Shown here: piece by piece, positions 46,746 through 53,603 of the stretch
Layout: each line of letters starts with the position of its first letter
How positions within the stretch are numbered: the stretch's first letter is position 1
NCBI GenBank assembly: GCA_964613805.1
Contig: CAZTJF010000009.1
Location: 62,001-126,000, forward strand
From: XYD12-FULL-36-8 sp964613805
GTDB taxonomy: Bacteria; Bacteroidota; Ignavibacteria; Ignavibacteriales; Ignavibacteriaceae
DNA: 64,000 nt
Direction: 5' to 3'
Made by a program: the position numbers and the translations under genes
Notes under the pieces: generated by a model
Databases searched by the model: none
Told to the model about the DNA's origin: nothing
What the model saw: only the letters and a program-made list of their open reading frames with translations

Positions 46746-46869
46746 TTGAATTATTGGGTTGTTAAAAATGATGGGTAAAAATATTGAAAGCTTATCAAAG
46801 GAGCAATTCAGTTCACAAACTTAGAATCAACCAAATCTTGTAAGCGGTGTTCACATTTACAGAGTTTCA

Positions 46870-46900
46870 GCACAAAAATCAACTGAAATGAATTTTGTGC
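46870..46900. promoter_or_regulatory. Inverted repeat upstream of the symporter unit
   Basis: GCACAAAAATCA (46870-46881) pairs with TGAATTTTGTGC (46889-46900), with one mismatch and a seven-base loop. It is 124 bp upstream of the first small membrane-protein gene, with no T-tract on either strand. A regulator-binding site is possible. Confidence 0.4.
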
Positions 46901-46952
46901 AAGTTAGGAAGTTGATGCTAACAAAGTAAATGTTTTTGAAAAAATCAGATTT

Positions 46953-46976
46953 AGGGAGCTTCGGCTCACTTTTTTA
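46953..46976 (+). terminator. Orphan UUCG-loop intrinsic terminator on the plus strand
   Basis: AGGGAGC-TTCG-GCTCACT (46953-46970) forms a seven-pair stem with one mismatch around a stable TTCG tetraloop, followed by a T-run. The nearest plus-strand gene upstream ends at 43807, so no annotated transcript needs it. Confidence 0.6.
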
Positions 46977-47049
46977 TAAACGTTGATTTAATAATAATTC
47001 TTCTATAATTTGAGGTGTAATATTCATTGAGATAAAAAAATTTTATAAT

Positions 47050-47611
47050 TAAAAAAGTTTTGCCTCTAATTTTTTTTGCTTTTTAGTCATCCGCTTAAAA
47101 GCTCAACCTTTGAACCCTAAGTTTAGCCAAATAGGGATAGAACAAGGGTTGTCTCACTCACCTGTTTAAGTAATCGTATAGGATAAGTAGGGTTTTATGT
47201 GGTTAGGTACCCAGAATGAATTGAATCGCTACGATGAATATTCGATTAAAGTATTTAGGTACAATTCTGATGATTCAAATCCAATTTCCAATAACACAGT
47301 TTACAGTTTGTTATGCGACAATGATGGAGATATTTGGCTCGGAACGGTTGGTGGCGTTAATCGTTATTCTGTTTTGAAGAATGAATTTTATCATGGCACC
47401 TATAAGGAAGATCATAAAATCACTATTTCTGAAAACTACATAAAGGTACTTTTCGAAGATTCAAAAGGCAATATATGGTTAGGGACACGTAGTAAAGGAT
47501 TAAATCTGTCCGATATTTACTGATACATTTAAACGTATTAAATTTAACTATTTAGAAATGAATAAACCTGCTAACTATTCCGTAGCAGATTTCTGTGAAG
47601 ATAGTTCATGA
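47050..47611 (+). pseudogene. Decayed two-component-regulator propeller gene fragment
   Basis: The open part, 47197-47523, gives MWLGTQNELNRYDEY, DGDIWLGTVGGVNRY and SKGNIWLGTRSKGLNL, three blades of the regulator-propeller domain found in hybrid sensor kinases. Upstream in the same frame the expected start is readable (KFSQIGIEQGLSHSPV), then three stop codons: TAA at 47170-47172, TAG at 47182 and 47191. A signal-peptide-like stretch further left is in another frame. To the right a frameshift at about 47515 lets TDTFKRIKFNYLEM...SVADFCEDSS be read until a TGA near 47610. The kinase part is absent. It is dead and truncated. Confidence 0.75.
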
Positions 47612-47661
47612 TCTCACATTGAGTTATCTAAATTCTCCCTCCTAACCATTTTACTCCGCTG

Positions 47662-47740
47662 CCTTGAATTAAAAAATTATTATAATTATTTTGCCTTCCA
47701 ACAAACATCTATTTCATAAATAAATCTCTTGGGAGGAGAT
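47662..47740 (+). repeat. Duplicated 5' leader, copy A
   Basis: The 79 bases before the ATG at 47741 share CCTTGAATTAAAAAATTAT, a central AT-rich part, and ATAAATCTCTTGGGAGGAGA with the 78 bases before the ATG at 52171. Conservation continues into both genes. It holds the ribosome-binding site and probably the promoter. Confidence 0.75.
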
Positions 47741-48946
47741 ATGAAAAAACTATTTACAATTTTCTTTATTCTATTAAGCATTTCTGCTTATTCTCAACCA
47801 ACCATGGATGGTACATTTGATGGTGAGGGAGTTTGGGGTGCACCAAAAGCTACAGCTGATGGAACTGTAGGCTGGGCTGGAGCAAATGCAAAAAAACTAT
47901 ATACCACTTTCGATGCAACCTATTTTTATTTGGGTGCTGAAGTTACTGCTTCACCATGGCAAGCATGGACTTTTATTATCAATACACAAGCTGGAGGCGG
48001 CCCATCAGATTCATGGTCACGGAATATCAGTTACAGCCATACAAATTTACCTGATTTTACTGCACGGGGTCATTTTGTTGGTTATGCTGAAATTCATACT
48101 TGGAACGGCAGCAGTTGGACAGGATATTCAGGGTTAGTCGCGAGTGAATTTGGTGAGAACATCACTAGTAATGATCAAAATGGCTGGGTTGAAATTAGGG
48201 TACCTCAAAGTACTTTAGGTTTTCCACTTGTTAGTGATGTTGAATTTTATATAACTGGTGATAATAACGATCACGGTTCATTTGATGCTTGTCCAAACGA
48301 TGATAATGCAGTAGGTTGGAATGATAATACTATATTAAGCAATTATGCACCAGAAATTCCTTTGCCAGTTGAATTAGTTTCCTTCACTGCATCTGTAATA
48401 GGTAATGATGTAAAACTAAATTGGCAAACCGCAACAGAAATTGATAATTATGGATTTGACATCGAAAGAAGTCAAAAGTCAAACGTCAAAGGTCAAATGT
48501 GGGAGAGGATAGGATTTGTTAACGGACACGGAAATAGCAACTCAATAAAAAACTACAACTTTACAGATAGAGAAGTTTTGAATGGAATCTACAGTTACCG
48601 TCTAAAACAAATTGATGCTAATGGTAATTTTGCTTATAGTCCAACAGTTGAGGTAACAGTTAACAATCTGCCGGCACAGTTTGAACTATTGCAGAATTAT
48701 CCGAATCCTTTTAATCCGAGTACAGTAATTAAGTACTCAGTGCCAAGTAAAGAATTTGTTCAGCTAAAAGTATTCAATGTGCTTGGCAACGAGATTGCAA
48801 CAATTGTAAATGAAATACAGGAAGCCGGCAATTATACGATTGAGTTCAATGCATCAAAAATGAACGTTACCACGTCGGGAATATATTTTTACCGACTTGA
48901 AGCCGGCACGTACGTTGATTCACGTAAAATGACGCTTGTAAAATAA
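47741..48946 (+). CDS. Secreted protein, CBM-like domain plus T9SS sorting domain
   Basis: 401 residues from the ATG at 47741 (GGGAGGAG before it; an in-frame TTG 12 bases upstream is rejected). Residues 1-19 are a signal peptide (YSQ). Residues 20-200 form a beta-sandwich resembling DOMON/CBM9-like carbohydrate-binding modules (MDGTFDGEGVW, YFYLGAEVTA, WVEIRVPQSTLG, FYITGDNN). Residues 205-310 are an Ig/FN3-like module (LPVELVSFTA... VKLNWQTATEIDNYGFDIERS). The end is a T9SS type A domain with NYPNPFNPSTVIKYSVP, TSGIYFYRLEAG and KMTLVK. It is T9SS cargo, probably surface-bound and glucan-related given the amylase next door. Confidence 0.85.
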   Translation: MKKLFTIFFILLSISAYSQPTMDGTFDGEGVWGAPKATADGTVGWAGANAKKLYTTFDATYFYLGAEVTASPWQAWTFIINTQAGGGPSDSWSRNISYSHTNLPDFTARGHFVGYAEIHTWNGSSWTGYSGLVASEFGENITSNDQNGWVEIRVPQSTLGFPLVSDVEFYITGDNNDHGSFDACPNDDNAVGWNDNTILSNYAPEIPLPVELVSFTASVIGNDVKLNWQTATEIDNYGFDIERSQKSNVKGQMWERIGFVNGHGNSNSIKNYNFTDREVLNGIYSYRLKQIDANGNFAYSPTVEVTVNNLPAQFELLQNYPNPFNPSTVIKYSVPSKEFVQLKVFNVLGNEIATIVNEIQEAGNYTIEFNASKMNVTTSGIYFYRLEAGTYVDSRKMTLVK

Positions 48947-48968
48947 CATAAGATTATCTTTTTCATTT

Positions 48969-49128
48969 AAAGCGGCTGTCTCATAACCGTTATTCCGGAA
49001 CTGAATTGCCAGCAAGCAGACTTAATCAGGAATCTCGGGTTGAATAACTTTAAAAGTGATGCTGTACAAAAGATGACTTTGGAGAAATAAATTCAGCATG
49101 ACCCTTAAGAATATGAGACAACCGCTTT
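48969..49128. mobile_element. 160-bp MITE-like element with 17-bp terminal inverted repeats
   Basis: The ends AAAGCGGCTGTCTCATA (48969-48985) and TATGAGACAACCGCTTT (49112-49128) are inverted repeats with one mismatch in 17. Inside are TTCCGGAA and a second imperfect palindrome pair (GTGATGCTG and CAGCATGAC). There is no coding capacity. It lies between two secreted-protein genes and ends in a T-run, so it could also act as a terminator for the upstream gene. Transposition is inferred from structure; no second copy was found in the window. Confidence 0.6.
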
Positions 49129-49156
49129 TTGAATAAAACCAAGTAGGATTGATAAA

Positions 49157-51730
49157 TTGAAACAGACAAAAATTAAAAGATCACAAATATTTTTTGGAAT
49201 ATTACTGCTCTTCACTTTCACTTCAATTCTAAATGCACAAGATTTCCTTATGCAAGGATGGTACTGGGATTATCCAAAAACTGCAAATGGGTACATATGG
49301 GCGGATACCGTAAAAAACAAAGCATTAGAATTAAAAAATGCTGGATTTACTTATGTTTGGCTGCCACCGTTATCAAGGGCAAGCTCCGGCAGTTTTAGCA
49401 ATGGTTACGATGTAAAGGATTTGTACGATTTGGGTGAGCACGGTCTTGGCTCTACCGGATTTGGCAGCCGCAGCAGAGTTAATAATCTAATTACACAGTT
49501 TAATAATGTCGGAATGAAAGCTGTTGCAGAAGCAATTTACAACCATCGCGATGGTGGAAGAGCTGAGATTAATACCGCAGTGAAGAATTACATAAATGCA
49601 TATGACTGGACAAGAGCTAATACTGGTTACAATCCCTATCCTTATGATCGCTTCCGGTTAATTCTTCCAATCGGAGGGACAACGGGCAATATTGCAGGTG
49701 ATTATTATTTCAAGCTTAGTTCTGTTTCTGGTCACAACAGATTCAATGGATTTCAGTATCGTGTTTATATGCACACAAATAGAAAGGGTTGGCAAAACTT
49801 ACCCGATACAACTGAAGTTGAACCGAATGGAGGTAGTGATTGCGGACAGGGCAACAACACTATTCAGTTAGGCCGGTATATGAACGCCGTGGTTGATAAT
49901 CCGGCTACATGCAGAACTGATGAGTTTTATTTGAATCTTTCAGCCAGTGATTATTATTCTGCGGGTGATACAATTTACATTTACTTTGATAAAAGGACTA
50001 GTGACTATTCGGATGTAAGAATTTACGGTATTTGGTCGAGTCCAAGAGGACAAGATATTGCTAATGAAATAGCTTATCAAACTTATACTGATTTTATGCA
50101 TTTGCCAAGCGGGCGCGGCTTTATGAACTTTGAAAACTTCAAACCAAACTCAACTAATCATACTAAACTTGACGGCGATTGGGATTGGTTTTGGTTCTAT
50201 TACGATTATGATCAGAATGTACAATCTACGAAAACAGTGCTTTTTGATTGGACGAAATGGCTATGGAACGATGTTGGAATCCGCGGATTAAGAATGGATG
50301 CTGTTAAACATTATCCCCCGGAATTTGTTGGCGATCTTTTAGACACGTTACACTCAAAAGGAATAAACCCAGGTCTAGTTGTCGGAGAATTTTATGATGG
50401 AAATACATGGTTACTAAAAAATTGGGTTGATCAAGTGCTTTATCACATGGACCATTCAACCAAATTGGCAATTACTCCTCGTGTTTTTGATTTTTCACTT
50501 TTCTTCGCTCTTGAGCAAGCTTCCGACCAATTTGGTTATGATGTTCGGAATGTATTTAATGCAAGTGTTGTTGATGCTCAAGGATTAAGTGGAGCCAATG
50601 TAGTAACTTTTGTAAATAATCATGATTTTAGATTTTCTGGTCAACCTGTAGATAACGATCCAATTCTTGCTTATGCATATATACTTACTAATAATCAGAT
50701 TGGATTACCCTGCATTTACTATCCGGATTATTACTATGTACCGGGGTTTTCAAATGGCGGTTTAAAACAGAAGATTAATCAGCTAATAAGTGTTCACAAA
50801 CAATATATATTTGGTTCCACTGCGCGGGAATATCTTACAAGATTCGAAACTCCACACAATCCGTTTTTTAATTCAGGTAGTGCAAGTACAACTCTGGCTT
50901 ACCAATTAAGAAACACTCCATCTGGTAATGATGTAATTGCAGCTATTAACTATTCAGGTGAACCGCTCGATATGTGGGTTGGGCTAAACATGGCCGGAAT
51001 TTCTGACGGCACAACTTTCGGAGATCAAATAGGTAATTCTCTCCTACAAACTTTAACCGTTTCAGGTGGTAGAGTAAACATCAAACTCCCTGCACGCAGT
51101 TATGCTGTTTGGGTTGAAGGTCAGACACCTATTAATTCTTCTTTAAAATTGAATTTAACTGCATTGTTGGAGGGATTCTATAATGGCAGTATCATGACTC
51201 CAGATACAGTATTAGTTGAGATTAGAAATGCAACGACGTACGATTTAGTTGAGAACAAAAAAGTTGTACTTAATTTATCTGGTCAGGCTACAGTTGCTTT
51301 TTCCTCACTATCAAATGGAGTTAATTACTACATTGCAGTCAAGCATCGCAATTCGATAGAGACATGGAGCAAGTCACCCCAGCAATTTACTGGCGGAATA
51401 TTAAACTATAATTTCACCACAGCAGCCACACAAGCATATGGGAATAACATGAAACCGAATGGAAGTAAATGGTGTATCTTCAGCGGCGACGTTGACCAGG
51501 ACGGGATAGTTGATCTGGCAGATTTAGTCTTAGTGGATAATGACAATGCAAACTTTGTAACAGGTAATGTCCCTACAGATATTAATGGCGATGATAAAAG
51601 CGATTTATCAGATTTGATGATAGTTGATAATAACAATGCTGCATTTGTAGGAAAGGTAGTTCCGCCGGGAACTTTATCTAGCAAAGAAACGAGAGTACAA
51701 ATTCGAGCATCCAACAATGATCAAAAATAA
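49157..51730 (+). CDS. Secreted GH13 alpha-amylase with dockerin-like C-terminus
   Basis: 857 residues from a TTG start (AGTAGGA before it; no ATG is available). Signal peptide 1-27. The GH13 barrel has the nucleophile D381 in GLRMDAVKH, acid/base E411 in VVGEF, and H489-D490 in VNNHD; region I is EAIYNHRDGG. A domain of about 170 residues is inserted before region II. After the beta domain come an Ig-like module (about 670-770, LKLNLTALLEGFYNG) and a dockerin-like calcium pair, DVDQDGIVDLADLVLVDND and DINGDDKSDLSDLMIVDNN. It hydrolyses alpha-glucans outside the cell. It has no T9SS sorting domain, so its export route and partner are open. Confidence 0.88.
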   Translation: MKQTKIKRSQIFFGILLLFTFTSILNAQDFLMQGWYWDYPKTANGYIWADTVKNKALELKNAGFTYVWLPPLSRASSGSFSNGYDVKDLYDLGEHGLGSTGFGSRSRVNNLITQFNNVGMKAVAEAIYNHRDGGRAEINTAVKNYINAYDWTRANTGYNPYPYDRFRLILPIGGTTGNIAGDYYFKLSSVSGHNRFNGFQYRVYMHTNRKGWQNLPDTTEVEPNGGSDCGQGNNTIQLGRYMNAVVDNPATCRTDEFYLNLSASDYYSAGDTIYIYFDKRTSDYSDVRIYGIWSSPRGQDIANEIAYQTYTDFMHLPSGRGFMNFENFKPNSTNHTKLDGDWDWFWFYYDYDQNVQSTKTVLFDWTKWLWNDVGIRGLRMDAVKHYPPEFVGDLLDTLHSKGINPGLVVGEFYDGNTWLLKNWVDQVLYHMDHSTKLAITPRVFDFSLFFALEQASDQFGYDVRNVFNASVVDAQGLSGANVVTFVNNHDFRFSGQPVDNDPILAYAYILTNNQIGLPCIYYPDYYYVPGFSNGGLKQKINQLISVHKQYIFGSTAREYLTRFETPHNPFFNSGSASTTLAYQLRNTPSGNDVIAAINYSGEPLDMWVGLNMAGISDGTTFGDQIGNSLLQTLTVSGGRVNIKLPARSYAVWVEGQTPINSSLKLNLTALLEGFYNGSIMTPDTVLVEIRNATTYDLVENKKVVLNLSGQATVAFSSLSNGVNYYIAVKHRNSIETWSKSPQQFTGGILNYNFTTAATQAYGNNMKPNGSKWCIFSGDVDQDGIVDLADLVLVDNDNANFVTGNVPTDINGDDKSDLSDLMIVDNNNAAFVGKVVPPGTLSSKETRVQIRASNNDQK

Positions 51731-51755
51731 CTGATATAACAAAATATCTTTTCTA

Positions 51756-51784
51756 GAAGGGGGCTGTGGCTCCTTCATTTTTTT
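51756..51784 (+). terminator. Intrinsic terminator after the amylase gene
   Basis: GAAGGGGGC-TGT-GGCTCCTTC forms a seven-pair stem including one G-T pair, followed after one base by seven Ts. It lies 26 bases after the amylase stop. Confidence 0.75.
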
Positions 51785-51969
51785 ATTTTTAAAAATTGGA
51801 TCTAATTTGCTTACACTTCAAACTAGAATTTGTTTTTCCTATCATTTTCTTTAAATTTGTTCACGCGATAAGCAAGAGTTCTTAAAATTATTGGTGTCAA
51901 AGTTGAATCCGTCCGTCTCAGCCAGAGGCCGACTGATCTAGCAGATTGGTTAGAATAACTTTCCATTTC

Positions 51970-52012
51970 GGGGTCGTAGTTCAGTCGGTTAGAAAGCCTG
52001 CCTGTCACGCAG
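51970..52012 (+). pseudogene. 5' half of a tRNA-Asp (GTC) gene
   Basis: GGGGTCGTAGTTCAGTCGG then TTAGAAAGCCTGCCTGTCAC and GCAG is the first 43 bases of a bacterial tRNA-Asp: 5' acceptor strand, D-arm, anticodon GTC and almost all of the anticodon stem. The variable loop, T-arm and 3' acceptor are missing, and AT-rich sequence of no tRNA kind follows. It cannot make a tRNA. It lies between the amylase and the chimeric dockerin gene. Confidence 0.85.
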
Positions 52013-52092
52013 CTATTTAAATTTCACATAATCATTTCTTTTCTTGTTCCTCTTTCCTCCAGTAACAATGTCCTAACCTTTTTATTCCATTT

Positions 52093-52170
52093 CCTTGAAT
52101 TAAAAAATTATAATACTTATTTTACATTTGTCAAACATTTATTTTACAAATAAATCTCTTGGGAGGAGAT
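52093..52170 (+). repeat. Duplicated 5' leader, copy B
   Basis: See copy A at 47662-47740. The last 20 bases before the ATG are identical in the two copies, and similarity continues for about 550 bases into the coding region. Confidence 0.75.
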
Positions 52171-53331
52171 ATGATAAAACTAATCACAATTCTCTTTTTT
52201 TTATTAAGCATTTCTGCATATTCTCAACCAGTTATGGATGGTAATTTTGATGGTGAGACAGTTTGGGGTACACCAAAATCTGTAGCTGATAATAATACAG
52301 GCTGGGCTTCAGCTCAGGCAAAGAAGTTTTATGCAACTGCCGATGCAAACTATCTTTACTTAGGAGCTGAAGTTACTGCTTCCCACTGGATGGCATGGGC
52401 TTTTATTATTAATACAAAACCTGGAGGCGCCACATCAGATTCATGGGCACGCAGAGTCTATTATAACCACACAAATTTACCAGATTTTACTGCTCGAGGT
52501 CATTTTAATAGTTATGCTGAAATTTATAAGTGGACTGGGACTGAATGGCAGCGAGACCCTGACAGTGGATTAGATTCATCGGAATTTGGAGAAAACGTTG
52601 CTGGGGACCTTGCGGACGGTTGGGTGGAAATTAGAGTACCTCAAAGCACTTTGGGTTCACCTTCGGTCGGAGACATTCAATTTTATATAACAGGTGATTA
52701 TAATGAGCACGGTTGTTTTGATGCTTGCCCGGATGATTCTGTTGCGACTAGTTGGACTGATTCTACCACAATAAGTAACTACCAATCAAATATTATTTTT
52801 TCTAAAACATTGAACCTCACTGCACTAATCGAAGGATTCTATGATGGCAGTGCAATGGTTTCAGATACTGTTAAGGTAGAATTACATAACACATCATCAC
52901 CTTATGGTTTAGTTGACCAAGCTAAAGTTGCACTAAGCACATCTGGAGTCGGAACTGGCAACTTTTATTCAGCAGCAGAGGCAACAAATTATTATGTAGT
53001 ATTAAAACATCGTAATGCACTTGAAACTTGGAGCGGAAGCACTCCGCAGTTTAGCGCTGGAGTAATGAGCTACGATTTCACATCTGCACAGAGTCAAGCA
53101 TACGGAAGCAATATGATGCAGAAAGGCATCAAATGGTGTGTTTTCAGCGGAGATGTTAACCAGGACGGAAGCGTTGATCTATCAGATTTGATTGAAGTTG
53201 ATAATGATAATGCTAACTTCGTAACCGGTTATGTTCCTACAGATGTTGATGGTAACCTTAGCAGTGACTTATCAGATATGATTATTGTTGATAACAACAA
53301 TGCAGCATTTGTTGGAAAAGTCACACCATAG
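52171..53331 (+). CDS. Chimeric secreted protein: CBM-like domain plus dockerin-like end
   Basis: 386 residues from the ATG at 52171 (strong GGGAGGAG; an upstream in-frame TTG is rejected). The signal peptide and residues 20-205 are a close paralogue of the protein encoded at 47741 (MDGNFDGETVW, LYLGAEVTA, WVEIRVPQSTLG, FYITGDYNEHGCFDACPDD). Residues 215-386 are instead a paralogue of the amylase C-terminus: LNLTALIEGFYDG, KHRNALETWS, KWCVFSGDVNQDGSVDLSDL, DVDGNLSSDLSDMIIVDNNNAAFVGK. It has no catalytic domain and no T9SS sorting domain. It probably binds alpha-glucans outside the cell. Confidence 0.82.
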   Translation: MIKLITILFFLLSISAYSQPVMDGNFDGETVWGTPKSVADNNTGWASAQAKKFYATADANYLYLGAEVTASHWMAWAFIINTKPGGATSDSWARRVYYNHTNLPDFTARGHFNSYAEIYKWTGTEWQRDPDSGLDSSEFGENVAGDLADGWVEIRVPQSTLGSPSVGDIQFYITGDYNEHGCFDACPDDSVATSWTDSTTISNYQSNIIFSKTLNLTALIEGFYDGSAMVSDTVKVELHNTSSPYGLVDQAKVALSTSGVGTGNFYSAAEATNYYVVLKHRNALETWSGSTPQFSAGVMSYDFTSAQSQAYGSNMMQKGIKWCVFSGDVNQDGSVDLSDLIEVDNDNANFVTGYVPTDVDGNLSSDLSDMIIVDNNNAAFVGKVTP

Positions 53332-53364
53332 GGTATAACAACATATAATAATAAATAAACAATA

Positions 53365-53393
53365 GGGGTATTGTTCACAAAGAGCAATACCCC
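53365..53393. other. Nine-bp stem-loop after the chimeric dockerin gene
   Basis: GGGGTATTG (53365-53373) pairs perfectly with CAATACCCC (53385-53393); the loop is 11 bases. It lies 34 bases after the stop and lacks a T-tract on the plus strand. It may stabilise the mRNA end. Confidence 0.5.
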
Positions 53394-53559
53394 AAAATTA
53401 AAAATTCCATGACAAAATGAGGGCAAATAATTATCTCATTTCCGATATCGAGAACAAAGAAGAGATAAAATCGACTTATTTTAGAAAATATATTTTATCA
53501 ATTAAGATTTAATGGAAGGGAAATGTTTTTTGTGAGTCTGTAAAATAATTAGATTAATT

Positions 53560-53587
53560 GGCTGTCAATATTTGACAGCCATTTTTT
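53560..53587 (+). terminator. Intrinsic terminator between convergent genes
   Basis: GGCTGTCAA-TAT-TTGACAGCC (53560-53580) is a perfect nine-bp stem followed by A and six Ts. It points rightwards, so it would end read-through from the chimeric dockerin gene before the opposing TonB-receptor gene, 16 bases away. Confidence 0.85.
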
Positions 53588-53603
53588 ATCGTTTCATTAA
53601 AAA

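Noticed and set aside
47170..47193. Reassigned stop codons (TAA/TAG as Gln)
   Set aside because: All other genes use TAA and TAG as ordinary stops and the fragment also has frameshifts, so decay explains it.
51890..51950. Possible degenerate REP-like sequence around CCGTCTCAGCCAGAGGC
   Set aside because: Weak resemblance to palindromic repeats of the phylum but no clear arms and no second copy in the window.
51823..52008. Leftward open frame of 61 residues
   Set aside because: It covers the complement of the tRNA-Asp fragment and has no protein-like features.
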